From contig NZ_CP061739.1 in assembly GCF_014770435.1 (NCBI RefSeq), positions 1,612,001 to 1,676,000 of the forward strand: a DNA stretch of 64,000 nucleotides, in the 5' to 3' direction. The translations under genes and the position numbers were made by a program. The notes beneath the pieces were generated by a model. The model saw nothing but the letters and a program-made list of their open reading frames with translations. It was not told where the DNA came from and made no database searches. This DNA comes from Psychrobacter sp. 28M-43. GTDB lineage: Bacteria > Pseudomonadota > Gammaproteobacteria > Pseudomonadales > Moraxellaceae. This document shows positions 43,041 to 54,052 of the stretch, one piece after another (the first letter of the stretch is position 1; each line of letters begins with the position of its first letter).

Positions 43041-44663
43041 ATGCCCATATCTGATGCTAGCTTGCCTTCTTCTTTAACCACGCAAATGAAACCTTTGACC
43101 ATATTGCATACCTCAGACTGGCACTTGGGGCGACGTCTGTATGGGCGTCTTCGCTATGAAGAGTTTGAGTTATTCCTGCATTGGCTACAAGACACCATCA
43201 GCGCGCAAAAAATAGATATATTGATCGTCGCGGGTGATATCTTCGATACCATGACCCCAAGCAATAAAGCCCAAGCGCTGTATTATGAATTTTTGGGTAA
43301 GGTCTCGCGCTCCTGCTGTCAGCATGTGGTTATTGTCGCAGGCAATCACGACTCACCAACATTTTTGGACGCACCAAGCAACGTGCTTAAGTTTTTGAAC
43401 GTACATGTGGTTGGTACTGCTTGTGATGACTTGGACGACGAAGTATTGGTCTTGGGTGATGACGATAACAACCCCCATTGTATTATTGCCGCTGTGCCCT
43501 ATCTGCGCGATCGGGATGTGCGTAGCAGTAGCGCTGGCGAGTCCGCAGATAGCAAAGACGCCAATGTTATCACTGGTATTTGCGCGCATTATGACAATGT
43601 TGCAGCCATTGCGAAGGCTAAGCAAGCCGACTTAATCAAAACGCATCAGCGATATATTCCTATCGTCGCCACAGGGCATCTATTCGCGTCTGGTGGTAAA
43701 ACAACCGAAGATGATGGTGTACGCGAGCTATATGTCGGCTCACTAGGTAAAATCTCCGCCGATATGTTCAATGATGGCTTCGATTATGTGGCACTTGGCC
43801 ATTTGCACGTACCGCAGCGCGTTGGCGGTCGTGAGAGTATTCGCTATTCAGGCTCACCCATCGCGATGGGTTTTGGAGAGGCCAAACAGCAAAAGCAAGT
43901 ATTGCTGGTACAGTTTGGTGCCGCAGAGCATTTTAATAATGGCATCTCAGAGTTGAATGATGCACCTGATAGTATTACTCCTCATGCTATCCGTACAGCT
44001 GCTGACATTGAAGTCGCCCAAGTTAAAAAATCAGTAGATAAATTAGCAGAAAAAACCGCTAAAGAAGTGTCTAGTCAGGAACTGCCTTTCATGGATGACT
44101 TGTTTGGCTTTGATAAGCCATTAGAAGATGAGGAAGTTAAAAAATCTACTGCCATAGAAAATACTCCTGTTCATCCTGAGCAATATAAAAGCATTCGAGA
44201 AACTTCTGCTGACGCCGTGACTAGCAATAAAATCCTACATCGCGATGACGCTAATCAGATGCAAGTAGTGTCCCTGCCCATCCCAAAGTTCCAACAATTG
44301 GCGCAAATATCTGGTGACCTAACCACGATTGATCAAACCATTAGAGCGCTTACGCAATCGGACTCTATTTGGCTAGAGATTGTCTATACAGGCGATGAGA
44401 TTGTCAGTGATTTGCGTGAGCAAGTGCAAGCAATGGTAGAAGGGTTGCCATGTGAAGTGCTTAAGATAAAAAACACTCGTACTTATAACAAAGTGCTTAA
44501 TCAGCAGCAAACCTCAGAGAACTTGCAGGATTTAAATGAGATGGAGGTTTTTGAGCGCTGCTTGACGATAAATGATGTGGCTGATTCTCAAAAAGACTCA
44601 TTGCGCGATGCCTATGGTCAGATACTTTATAACTTACGTCATGAAGACAAACAGGCAGAATAA
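43041..44663 (+). CDS. sbcD: SbcD-type nuclease subunit
   Basis: Mn2+-dependent Mre11-like nuclease that works with SbcC on hairpins and DNA ends. Phosphoesterase motifs are visible: HTSDWHLGRRL, VAGDIFDT, VAGNHDS and later ATGHLFA and ALGHLHVP. The protein has 540 residues from ATG 43041, or 525 from ATG 43086 (MKPLTILHTSDW), and neither start has a Shine-Dalgarno. E. coli SbcD has 400. The extra length is a Lys/Glu-rich insertion near residues 330-410 (KKSVDKLAEKTAKEV through ILHRDDANQM), between the nuclease and C-terminal parts. The partner gene sbcC follows 83 bp downstream. Confidence 0.93.
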   Translation: MPISDASLPSSLTTQMKPLTILHTSDWHLGRRLYGRLRYEEFELFLHWLQDTISAQKIDILIVAGDIFDTMTPSNKAQALYYEFLGKVSRSCCQHVVIVAGNHDSPTFLDAPSNVLKFLNVHVVGTACDDLDDEVLVLGDDDNNPHCIIAAVPYLRDRDVRSSSAGESADSKDANVITGICAHYDNVAAIAKAKQADLIKTHQRYIPIVATGHLFASGGKTTEDDGVRELYVGSLGKISADMFNDGFDYVALGHLHVPQRVGGRESIRYSGSPIAMGFGEAKQQKQVLLVQFGAAEHFNNGISELNDAPDSITPHAIRTAADIEVAQVKKSVDKLAEKTAKEVSSQELPFMDDLFGFDKPLEDEEVKKSTAIENTPVHPEQYKSIRETSADAVTSNKILHRDDANQMQVVSLPIPKFQQLAQISGDLTTIDQTIRALTQSDSIWLEIVYTGDEIVSDLREQVQAMVEGLPCEVLKIKNTRTYNKVLNQQQTSENLQDLNEMEVFERCLTINDVADSQKDSLRDAYGQILYNLRHEDKQAE

Positions 44664-44746
44664 TAAAAGCGACATATCATGACCACACTTCCTTATCTTT
44701 CTCAGTTTTTCGCAGCTGCGGCTATTACTAATATTAAGACTTATCC

Positions 44747-47700
44747 ATGCGCCTAATCGAACTCAGACTAAAAAACCTCAACTCCCTAAAAGGCGAATGG
44801 CATATTGATTTTGCTGATACTGCCTTTACCAATGAAGGCATCTTTGCGATCACAGGACAGACTGGTGCTGGCAAGACCACCATATTGGATGCTATTTGCT
44901 TAGCGTTATATGGTGAGACGCCAAGGATTAATAGTATCAGCAAAAGCAGCAATGAGGTGATGACGAGGCAGACGGCAGAGTGTTTCGCTGAAGTAGTGAT
45001 TGACTTAAATGGCGAGCAATATCGCTGCCGCTGGGGACAGCGCCGTGCTTACAATAAAGCAGATGGCAATCTGCAAGATGCGACTCATGAAATTGCTAAG
45101 ATAAACATTGATGACTCGTCAAAAGAGGATGAGCTGTTAGAAAGCACCTCAAAACATACCAAAAATAAGATCATTGAACTGACTCGGATGGATTTTCAGC
45201 AGTTCACTCGCTCTATATTGCTGGCTCAGGGCAGTTTTTCAGCATTTCTAAAGGCAAAGGCTGATGAACGCGCAGATATTTTAGAGAAAATTACGGGCAC
45301 TGATATTTACGCGACTATCTCAACACAGGTTCATGATAAGAAACGTACCGAGGAAGAAATTCTCAGTAAGCTGCAATACGGTTTAGATGGTTTGATGCTC
45401 TTAAATACCGATGAAGAAAATCAGTTAAAAGCTGACTTGCAGTCATATCAAAGTGCTCAAAGTGAACAGCAGAAAACCATTCAAAATTTGTCCGAAAAGA
45501 TAAAGTGGCTAGATAGCGTGACAGAGTCAAAAGAAAAACTGAATACTTATCAAAATGATCTAGATCAGGCTCAGCAGGCTCAGCAAGACTTTATCCCTAG
45601 TGCCAAACGCTTAATCGCTGCTAATAAAGCGTTGGAGATTGACAGTCAGTTCAGCCAACTTGTGCATAGTCGCGATAATTTAAAACGCTTGCAAGAAGAA
45701 CAGCAGCAGATCAGCAGCATCCTACCGCAAAAACAAGACGACCTAGAGCAAGCAACCATACATCTAGAAACAGCAAAAACTCATGCGCAAGCTACCCATG
45801 AAACTTTGCAAACGGCTCTACCCAATATTGCGCAGGCGCGTAGACTAGATATAGACATTACGCAGAATAAGCATGTCCTAAAAGATATTGAGCAAAGACA
45901 GCAAACTCTAACGGGCAGCACTCAACATCTAAATAAAGAGATAGACAACCATAAACGACAGGCTGCACAAAATAAAACCCAACTCGCAAGTGTCGAAAGC
46001 TATCTTAATGACGCCCATGAATTAAACGATATCGATAGTGACATAGCGAACTTCAAAAGTCATTGCGGCCGACTAAAAGCCCTATTGCAAGAGAATACCG
46101 CCCTATCAGATGATAAAACAAGCCAGCAGCAACAGATCCACCAGTATCGCGCCAATCTTGACGTCTTAAATCAACAGAAAAAGACAAAAGACACCACCAT
46201 GTTGTCTATACAGGATAAATTAGCCGCTTTACAACAAGAGCAAGCAGCATTAACCCAAGTGCAGTCATTGGCTGATATGCGAGATGAGCAAGAGCAGATT
46301 GATGATATCAACCGTCAACTTGACCAAGTGAGCGTTAAGACAAACCAGCTTGATGAGCTTAGTGTACAAGTAGAGAAAATAGTTGCGACCTTGCCAGTAA
46401 TGAGTAACGACCTCAAGAAGCTGGCAGGCTTAATCGCTGATAATGAATCGGCGCTCGGCGCTGCCAAAGACAAGCGTCAAGACAAACAAACCCAGCTGCA
46501 TTTACTACAAAAAGTCGCTAAATTAGAAGACTATATCGCTGACCTAAAAGATGGCCATCCCTGCCCGCTTTGTGGGTCGCTAGAGCATCCTTATAGTGCA
46601 GACCATCCGCACTTAGCGCAAGAAACGGAAGCAACGCAAACTCAGCGGCAAATAGCAGAGCTGGATACGACTATATCCAATTTAGAAGATACTCTCTCTA
46701 AACATCGTATTAATCAAGCAACTGTACGACAGCAGTTTGCGCAAGCGGAAGAGCAACAAGGCCTGCTAAATCACCAAATACAAAAGTTAAAGACAGATAT
46801 CGACCAGTTAATCAGTTCAGTACTAAATAAAAGCTATTCTCAATTTGTTGCTGAAACATTAAAACCGTTGATGCAGATTGAGACGCATGTAGATGCGCTA
46901 TCATTATTAGACAGTAGCAAAATCGAGCTAGGTAAGCGTAGGGAGTCTCTTAAAAATACGTTAACTCAATATGAAACGCTTAGCGAGTCGCTCTCTACGA
47001 TGCGTAATGGCATCGAAGCGTTAGACAAAGAGCAGCGTGAGCTAACCAGCACTATTAACGAGATTGAGAGCAATAGTGAAAAAACAACATGGGCTATAGA
47101 AAACTTAGACAAAAAGTATCATGATAATTTTTCTGAATTGACCGTGCTCAAAACCGATATATTAGCTCTGTTAAATAAATATTCCGCTGACAAACATCAG
47201 TCAGATGCAAAAACGGCGATACGTTCTTCACTGCAATCATTACAACCGCTGATAACCAGCATTGAAAACCAAACCGTACTAAGCAGTTTTGACGCTCAGG
47301 CGCATATCAATACTCTGCGCCAATGTCACAGTGCCCTTTTACAAATCAAGAAACAGTTTAACGACTATAGAGAGGATCAACAAAACCTAAAAACATCACT
47401 CGGTCGATTAGAAACACAAATCGAGACCAAGCAGTCTCAGCTCGACAAAGAAGAAAATGAGCTTGTTAAACTAGTTCAACTCGTGGCAGAAAGAACTGAG
47501 GCGATTGAGAAATTACAAACAGATAGAAAGTATGTTTTTGCTAATAAAGATCCTGAAGCAGAAGAAAAGCGTTTACGCGATGTCTTAGATCAGGCTAAAA
47601 CCACGCAGACCTCTACGCAAAGACAGCTAGACAATGCTAAGCACATACTTAGTCAATTGCTTGATAAGCAACGTCAGGTGACTGAGCAAGTGACTACTGT

Positions 47701-48622
47701 AAGGATTACACTTAGCAGCCAAGAAGATACCTTTAAGTCAGCGCTTGCCGCCTCTGATTTCGCTAATGAAATAGATTTTACTAATGCACGCCTGCCCATA
47801 GATGAGCGTAATGCACTTAGACAGCAACAACAGCATATCGATTATGCGCTAAAACAAGCGCAGTCTTTATTGGAAGAAACCAAAAAAGCACTTGAAGCTA
47901 AGCAAGCCAATCCGCTGACAGTAGACGATAGAGAAACGCTTGCCCAACAGCAATCACAAGCCCAAGATGAGTCTAATAAAAGAATTGAATCGATTGGTGC
48001 CATCAGTCAGCGACTAAAAGACAATGAGGACAAAAAAAATACCCAACAGGCACAGATTGATGCCATCAATACTCAAAAGGATAAGCTTCAAGTGTGGCAA
48101 CAGCTGCACAAATTGATTGGCTCGTCCGATGGCAAGAAGTACCGCACCTTTGCTCAAGGACTTACTTTTGACCTTATGGTCACTCAAGCCAATACGCAAC
48201 TGCAAAAAATGAGCGATCGCTACTTGCTGGCTCGTGATGATAATAGTCCACTTGAGCTAAATGTGATTGATAACTATCAAGGTGGTGAAATTCGCAGTAC
48301 TAAAAACCTCTCAGGCGGCGAAGGTTTTATCATTAGCCTAGCGTTAGCATTAGGACTCTCACAGATGGCCAGTCAAAATATTCGGGTAGATTCGCTATTT
48401 TTGGATGAAGGATTTGGTACATTGGATGAGGAATCCTTAGACATTGCGCTTGATACGCTGACCAATTTACAGCAAGAAGGTAAATTAATCGGGGTGATAT
48501 CCCATGTTCAGGCCCTAAAAGATCGCATTTTAACCCAAATCAAGGTCGAAAAGCTCTCGGGCGGATTTAGTCGAATCAGTGGTCAAGGATGTCATAAGAT
48601 TGTCAGTGAAAAAGCATCATAA
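44747..48622 (+). CDS. sbcC: SbcC-type SMC-like ATPase subunit
   Basis: Rad50-like ATPase that, with SbcD, opens and cleaves DNA ends and hairpins. The 1291-residue protein begins MRLIELRLKNLNSLKGEW, has Walker A GQTGAGKTTI, a long coiled coil, a zinc hook CPLC near residue 606 (DGHPCPLCGSLEHPY), a second coiled coil and the C-terminal signature LSGGEGFIISLALALGLS with Walker B SLFLDEGFGTLD. It is longer than E. coli SbcC (1048), the excess being coiled coil. The terminator at 48681 follows. Confidence 0.95.
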   Translation: MRLIELRLKNLNSLKGEWHIDFADTAFTNEGIFAITGQTGAGKTTILDAICLALYGETPRINSISKSSNEVMTRQTAECFAEVVIDLNGEQYRCRWGQRRAYNKADGNLQDATHEIAKINIDDSSKEDELLESTSKHTKNKIIELTRMDFQQFTRSILLAQGSFSAFLKAKADERADILEKITGTDIYATISTQVHDKKRTEEEILSKLQYGLDGLMLLNTDEENQLKADLQSYQSAQSEQQKTIQNLSEKIKWLDSVTESKEKLNTYQNDLDQAQQAQQDFIPSAKRLIAANKALEIDSQFSQLVHSRDNLKRLQEEQQQISSILPQKQDDLEQATIHLETAKTHAQATHETLQTALPNIAQARRLDIDITQNKHVLKDIEQRQQTLTGSTQHLNKEIDNHKRQAAQNKTQLASVESYLNDAHELNDIDSDIANFKSHCGRLKALLQENTALSDDKTSQQQQIHQYRANLDVLNQQKKTKDTTMLSIQDKLAALQQEQAALTQVQSLADMRDEQEQIDDINRQLDQVSVKTNQLDELSVQVEKIVATLPVMSNDLKKLAGLIADNESALGAAKDKRQDKQTQLHLLQKVAKLEDYIADLKDGHPCPLCGSLEHPYSADHPHLAQETEATQTQRQIAELDTTISNLEDTLSKHRINQATVRQQFAQAEEQQGLLNHQIQKLKTDIDQLISSVLNKSYSQFVAETLKPLMQIETHVDALSLLDSSKIELGKRRESLKNTLTQYETLSESLSTMRNGIEALDKEQRELTSTINEIESNSEKTTWAIENLDKKYHDNFSELTVLKTDILALLNKYSADKHQSDAKTAIRSSLQSLQPLITSIENQTVLSSFDAQAHINTLRQCHSALLQIKKQFNDYREDQQNLKTSLGRLETQIETKQSQLDKEENELVKLVQLVAERTEAIEKLQTDRKYVFANKDPEAEEKRLRDVLDQAKTTQTSTQRQLDNAKHILSQLLDKQRQVTEQVTTVRITLSSQEDTFKSALAASDFANEIDFTNARLPIDERNALRQQQQHIDYALKQAQSLLEETKKALEAKQANPLTVDDRETLAQQQSQAQDESNKRIESIGAISQRLKDNEDKKNTQQAQIDAINTQKDKLQVWQQLHKLIGSSDGKKYRTFAQGLTFDLMVTQANTQLQKMSDRYLLARDDNSPLELNVIDNYQGGEIRSTKNLSGGEGFIISLALALGLSQMASQNIRVDSLFLDEGFGTLDEESLDIALDTLTNLQQEGKLIGVISHVQALKDRILTQIKVEKLSGGFSRISGQGCHKIVSEKAS

Positions 48623-48680
48623 GTTAGGTTAATCACTTTACTACTTAATACTTTTAATTAAACCATTTCTTTTAGACAAT

Positions 48681-48716
48681 AAAAAACCACCGAACATTAA
48701 GAACGGTGGTTTTTTT
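48681..48716. terminator. Bidirectional terminator between sbcC and the GDH gene
   Basis: AAAAAACCACCG pairs with CGGTGGTTTTTT with an 11-base loop, flanked by A and T tracts on both sides; it serves converging genes. Confidence 0.9.
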
Positions 48717-48746
48717 GTGCGACAGTTTGGGAGTGATATTACTTCA

Positions 48747-51700
48747 TTACTTAGTAACTAAACCACTAAGCTCACTCATCAATACTGACAACGTTGAAAG
48801 ACCGATTTGACCTTCTTCATCATTGCTATGAAGCTCATCTAACTTATTCATCTCTGTGGTGACTGCTGCAAGCTGATCGACGTGTCTTGCTCTCCATTCA
48901 CTAAATGCTTGCTTAGCATCTGGTTTTGAGAGTACCGCATCCATCAATAGACGCAAGCTGCGTGACAGCTCGTTCACTAACGCATGGCGAGCACGGCGAT
49001 CCCAATAATCTTGCTGTGGTAGGCTGGCAATATTTTCCATCATCCAGTCTAACTGCAACACTTGGTAGGCTTCAAAGTATAAAGTTGCAATCTCATCAAC
49101 AGGACGCTCATATTGCTCAGCAAGCAATGCAGCATCAAGCGCATCGACATGGTACGGTAGCATTGCAAATAGCGTAGCGTCATTATCAGACAGCTCTTTT
49201 TGCATCAAGCGCTTGGTATCTTCTTGCAGATATTGAGCAAATTGCTGCTCGATAAAACCACTTGGCTTGGTCAGTTTTTCTACGCTTTCACTGAAACGGC
49301 TAATCATATCAGCGACTTGCAAGTTTTGACCGAAGGCATTGATGAACCAGACAACACCGCGCTCAAGTGAATCACGTAGACGTAGCTCAAGGTTCAGCAG
49401 TAACGTCGCCTCAACTTGATTGTCTAGGGCTTCAAGTGCTTTCCAAGCGCGCGATACGTTGAATACATCACGGCTAATCGCATAACCACGTACGATAGTG
49501 GCTAGTGATTGATCGGTTTCCTCAAAGAGACGGAATAGCGCTTCAATACCTAAACGGTTGACCACACTGTTGGTCAAGTAAGTACTGATAATCTCGCGAT
49601 GCAAACGGTGCTCAGTCATCTCATCAAAGAAGCGTGACGCAAGTTCATCTGGGAAGTACTTACGTAGCTCATTGATAAAGTACGGATCATCTGGTAAATC
49701 AGACAATAATAGATTGTCATAAACCCACATCTTGCCATAAGCCAAGACCACTGCTAGCTCAGGGTTGGTCAGACCAGTATCCGCTTTTTGACGCTTCGCA
49801 ATCTCTTCATCTGATGGCAGATACTCAATCGCACGATCCAGACGCCCTTCACTCTCTAGCATTTGAATAAAGCGCTGATGATCACTCAGATTGGCTGCTG
49901 CACGGATATGGCTCAGCTCAATCGCTTGTGGTTGCAAGTAGTTTTGACGTAATACCAATTCTGCTACGGTGTCAGTCATACTCTCCAGCAGCTCATTACG
50001 TTGCTTCAGCGTCATATCGCCTTGCTCAACTACTTTACCAAGTAGGATTTTGATATTGACTTCATGGTCCGAGCAGTTAACACCGCCTGAGTTGTCGATT
50101 GCATCTGTATAGATACGTCCGCCCGTTTGAGCGTACTCGATACGACCTTGCTGAGTTAGACCTAAGTTACCCCCTTCACCAACAACGGCTGCACGTAGCT
50201 CATTACCATCGATACGTAGCGAATCATTCGCACGGTCGCCCACGTCAGCATGCGTTTCGTTTGCACTTTTGACATAAGTACCGATACCACCATTCCAAAT
50301 AAGATCGACAGGTGCACGTAGTAACGCACTGATCAAATCATTCGGTGCAAGGCTGTCTTCACTGATATCAAATAGCGACTTCATCTCAGGACTGATAGCG
50401 ATGGTTTTGTCTTGGCGCGAGAATATACCACCACCTTGACTGATTAATGATGCTTCATAATCTGCCCATGAGGAGCGTGGTAGCTCAAACAAGCGTGCAC
50501 GCTCAGCGTACGAGGCCGCCGTATCTGGATTAGGATCAATAAAGATATGCAAATGGTTAAAGGCAGCAACTAGCTTAGTATGCGTTGATAGCAGCATGCC
50601 ATTACCGAATACATCCCCACTCATGTCACCAATACCGACAACGGTGAAGTCATCACGGTTTTGGATGTCCATACCGCGCATACGGAAGTGACGTTTGACC
50701 GACTCCCAACCACCGCGCGCTGTGATACCCATTGCTTTATGGTCATAACCTACTGAGCCACCTGATGCAAAGGCATCATCTAACCAGAAGTTGTACTCTG
50801 CTGCTAGCGCATTGGCTATGTCAGAGAAAGTAGCTGTACCTTTGTCTGCTGCGACAACCAAGTACGGGTCGTCCTCATCATGGCGTACCGTGTTGGCTGG
50901 CGGGACGATGTTGCCATCTACAATATTGTCTGTGACATCAAGCATGCCGCGTAAGAATGTCTGATAGCAAGCGATACCTTCTGCTTGGAACGCCTCACGA
51001 CCATCAGCCATGCTCTTGGTTTTTACAATAAATCCGCCTTTAGAGCCTACAGGGACGATTACTGCGTTTTTGACCATCTGTGCTTTGACAAGGCCAAGTA
51101 CTTCGGTACGGAAATCTTCCATACGATCTGACCAGCGCAGACCACCACGAGCGACTTTGCCGCCACGTAAATGTACCGCTTCGACGCGCGGTGAATACAC
51201 AAATATCTCAAACATTGGCTTTGGTTTAGGCAAGTTTGGAATGTCTGCTGCCAAGAACTTAAATGACAGACGATCTTTGCGCTGACCATCGCTATCGACT
51301 TGATAGAAGTTGGTACGTACCATCGCATTGATCAAATCTAAGTACCAGCGCAAGATACGATCTTCATCCAGGCTATCAACATCTGCTAACGCCGCTGTGA
51401 TTTGCTCTTGAATGGTAGCAGCCTTTTCTTGACGTTCTTCTTCGCTATACTTAGGATTCATACGTGCGTCAAACAAACTACCTAACGCGACACTGATATC
51501 ACTGTTTTTGACCACAGTTTGCTGAATATAAGCACTAGAGAATGGCGCACGTGCTTGCAGCATATAGCGAGACAATGCACGCAATACGACGACATCATAA
51601 GTATCGAGCTTGGTCGTTAGTACCAATTCGTTAAATGAATCGCTTTCAACACGACCTGCCCAGATTTGTTTGAGGCTGTCTTCGAACTGACCACGCACGA

Positions 51701-53594
51701 CTTGCATATTGACCGTATCGACATGCTCTAGGGTCAACTCATACTCTTGCATCCAGATAGGTTGCTCTGGCAAGTCAAACTCATAAGTCTGTGCTGAGAT
51801 AACTGACACACCAAAGTTTTCAAGTATTGGTAGTACTTTTGACAAGATAACCGGCTGCTCGCGACCGTATAACTTTAGGTGGAGCTGGTTACGTGCATCG
51901 CCTGTCGACTGGTATAAGTGCCAAAGCATCGGTTGCTCTGCGGTTAGACCCGCCAAACGCTTTGTATCTTCGACTGCGGTACGAGCATCAAAACGCTCTT
52001 GGTAGGCAGCAGGGATATAGTTTAAGAAGCGACGATTTAAAGCATTGGCTTGTTGCTCGCCTACATTATCGAGTAGCATTTTTTGATAATTATCATCCCA
52101 TGACTGCATGAGTGCTGATAATTTGGCTTCAAGTGTGGCGATATTGACGTCATTTACTTGACCAGGCACGGTACGTACGTGGACATGCACACGAGCATGC
52201 GCAGATTCATTGAACTCAGTAGTAAACCCTGAGGACATACCGTTATAGGCGTCTTTTAGGACGTTTTGTACTTTAATGCGTAGTTCGGTATTGAACTTAT
52301 CACGTGGGATATAGACCAAGCACGAAACAAAACGCTGATAATGGTCAATACGGCTAAATAGACGTAAGCTTTTCTTGTCTTGTAGTTGAGTAATACCCGA
52401 AACAATTGGGTATAGCTCTTCGACGCTGGCTTGGAACAAATCATCACGCGGTAAGGTATTAATCACATGCATCATCTTATGATGAGCATGACCGTCACGT
52501 GGCAAATCTGCCATCGCCATAATTTTATTGGCTTTTTCGCGCAATAGCGGTATTTGCTGTACAGTCAGCTGATAGGCTTGTGACGTAAGCAAACCGATAA
52601 AGCGGTATTCACCAATTAGGTTGCCGTTATCATCGAACTTATGAATGCCCAAAAAGTCCATATATACTGAACGATGCACAGGTGATACACGGCTTGATTT
52701 AGACAGCATCAACATGCGCGGCTCAGTCAATAATTGCTTTAAACCTCTAGGCAATTGGCTAAAGCTTTCTGATAGCTTGTCTTTCTCAGAACCACGTAAT
52801 AGACCAAGGCCACTGTTACCAATCGCAAATAAATCCAAATCAGTCGGCTCAGAAGTCACTTCGATAGACTGACCACCTTCCAAGCGGTATTCACGATACC
52901 CTAAGAATATGAAGTGATCGTCTAAGATCCAATCTAAAAATGCTTGGATTTCTTGTTGTGAGTAGAATACTTCTGGTAGCGGCTTAGTCGAAAGCTCAGT
53001 TTTGATATCATTCAATTGCGCACGCATCTGTTTCCAGTCGCCAACGACCGTATCAAGCGTGTCAATTTTTGACATCAGCATTTTTTGCAGTGCTTCCAAG
53101 TCTTCGTTGTCTTGGTAAGCAATTTCGCAATGAATCAATGACATATGTGAAGTGGCACTTTCATGTGCGCCTTCGATATGAGTAATATCACCATTGTCAT
53201 CACGCTCAACACTGATAATGATGTTGTAAGTACGATGAACATCGATACCTTCAGCTTCCAGGCTCATCAAAATCGTATCAACTAAGAATGGTCTATCATA
53301 AGCTGCGATTTGAATGACAGTGTGCGAGCTGTGAAAGTGCTGCTCTTCTGCTGCTGGGTTTAGTACTGTCAGCTGCGGCTTGCTACCGTCGTAAGCTTTG
53401 AGTAGTGTAAAGTGATGTAGCGCCATGCCCGCCAAGTCAGCATTACTAATCGCCTCTGCAGCTTCTTGATGCAGCGGCTGATAATAGCTATGAATAAAAT
53501 GATCAAATAGCGATTTGTCTTTTTGTACATAACTGGTAGCAATATCGCTTATCTGGCTAATGCGCTCTTTTGCGATACTGAGGGAGTTTGGCAT
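48747..53594 (-). CDS. gdhB: NAD-specific glutamate dehydrogenase, large (GDH2) type
   Basis: Oxidises glutamate to 2-oxoglutarate and ammonia with NAD+, feeding amino acids into the TCA cycle. From ATG 53594, preceded by AGGAA, the protein has 1615 residues, matching the 180-kDa bacterial GDH family. The N-terminal regulatory region includes ACT-like segments (VIQIAAYDRPFLVDTILMSLEAEG). The catalytic part has KGGFIVKTKS, GGLRWSDRMEDFRTEVLGLVKAQMVKNAVIVPVGSKG, and NGGIGTYVKSANETHADVGDRAND. The long C-terminal helical region is also family-typical. It is a single-gene unit. Confidence 0.95.
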   Translation of the reverse strand: MPNSLSIAKERISQISDIATSYVQKDKSLFDHFIHSYYQPLHQEAAEAISNADLAGMALHHFTLLKAYDGSKPQLTVLNPAAEEQHFHSSHTVIQIAAYDRPFLVDTILMSLEAEGIDVHRTYNIIISVERDDNGDITHIEGAHESATSHMSLIHCEIAYQDNEDLEALQKMLMSKIDTLDTVVGDWKQMRAQLNDIKTELSTKPLPEVFYSQQEIQAFLDWILDDHFIFLGYREYRLEGGQSIEVTSEPTDLDLFAIGNSGLGLLRGSEKDKLSESFSQLPRGLKQLLTEPRMLMLSKSSRVSPVHRSVYMDFLGIHKFDDNGNLIGEYRFIGLLTSQAYQLTVQQIPLLREKANKIMAMADLPRDGHAHHKMMHVINTLPRDDLFQASVEELYPIVSGITQLQDKKSLRLFSRIDHYQRFVSCLVYIPRDKFNTELRIKVQNVLKDAYNGMSSGFTTEFNESAHARVHVHVRTVPGQVNDVNIATLEAKLSALMQSWDDNYQKMLLDNVGEQQANALNRRFLNYIPAAYQERFDARTAVEDTKRLAGLTAEQPMLWHLYQSTGDARNQLHLKLYGREQPVILSKVLPILENFGVSVISAQTYEFDLPEQPIWMQEYELTLEHVDTVNMQVVRGQFEDSLKQIWAGRVESDSFNELVLTTKLDTYDVVVLRALSRYMLQARAPFSSAYIQQTVVKNSDISVALGSLFDARMNPKYSEEERQEKAATIQEQITAALADVDSLDEDRILRWYLDLINAMVRTNFYQVDSDGQRKDRLSFKFLAADIPNLPKPKPMFEIFVYSPRVEAVHLRGGKVARGGLRWSDRMEDFRTEVLGLVKAQMVKNAVIVPVGSKGGFIVKTKSMADGREAFQAEGIACYQTFLRGMLDVTDNIVDGNIVPPANTVRHDEDDPYLVVAADKGTATFSDIANALAAEYNFWLDDAFASGGSVGYDHKAMGITARGGWESVKRHFRMRGMDIQNRDDFTVVGIGDMSGDVFGNGMLLSTHTKLVAAFNHLHIFIDPNPDTAASYAERARLFELPRSSWADYEASLISQGGGIFSRQDKTIAISPEMKSLFDISEDSLAPNDLISALLRAPVDLIWNGGIGTYVKSANETHADVGDRANDSLRIDGNELRAAVVGEGGNLGLTQQGRIEYAQTGGRIYTDAIDNSGGVNCSDHEVNIKILLGKVVEQGDMTLKQRNELLESMTDTVAELVLRQNYLQPQAIELSHIRAAANLSDHQRFIQMLESEGRLDRAIEYLPSDEEIAKRQKADTGLTNPELAVVLAYGKMWVYDNLLLSDLPDDPYFINELRKYFPDELASRFFDEMTEHRLHREIISTYLTNSVVNRLGIEALFRLFEETDQSLATIVRGYAISRDVFNVSRAWKALEALDNQVEATLLLNLELRLRDSLERGVVWFINAFGQNLQVADMISRFSESVEKLTKPSGFIEQQFAQYLQEDTKRLMQKELSDNDATLFAMLPYHVDALDAALLAEQYERPVDEIATLYFEAYQVLQLDWMMENIASLPQQDYWDRRARHALVNELSRSLRLLMDAVLSKPDAKQAFSEWRARHVDQLAAVTTEMNKLDELHSNDEEGQIGLSTLSVLMSELSGLVTK

Positions 53595-54052
53595 TTCCTG
53601 CGTCCTTTTTTTATAGATTTGGTTCAACATTTATTTATTTAAGTTTATCGATTTAGATTGACTACTGTTACTGCATATTCATCATTGGTGCAACGGTGCA
53701 GTATTTCCATTCACGCGACTTATTTTATTTTTATAACAGTTAGAAATTTTCTCCTTTTTTGCTCTTATTTTTTATTAATATGTAGCCATCAGAATTTAAT
53801 ACTACCAATATAGTGAAGTGTAACGCACATAAGGCGCGAGCTAAAGTGTACAACATCATTTCATGAATCAGCGATGTGTCGATAACCTTTACTAATGAGA
53901 CAATGCGGTTTTGGACATCGATATGGATGATTCGGTGCTGGCAGGCGGATACTCATGGTAATTGAAGGCGTTTTTTTGTTAGAATATGCCAACATATTTA
54001 AGAGCGTACGACTCGCTCACTATTAACTTTAATGCTAAGGGCAAAAGGTATG
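53595..54052. other. Divergent region between gdhB and purD
   Basis: About 460 bp; it should hold both promoters. I saw no clear operator, riboswitch or RNA gene. The last part before purD is AT-rich (AGAATATGCC at about 53980). Confidence 0.35.
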
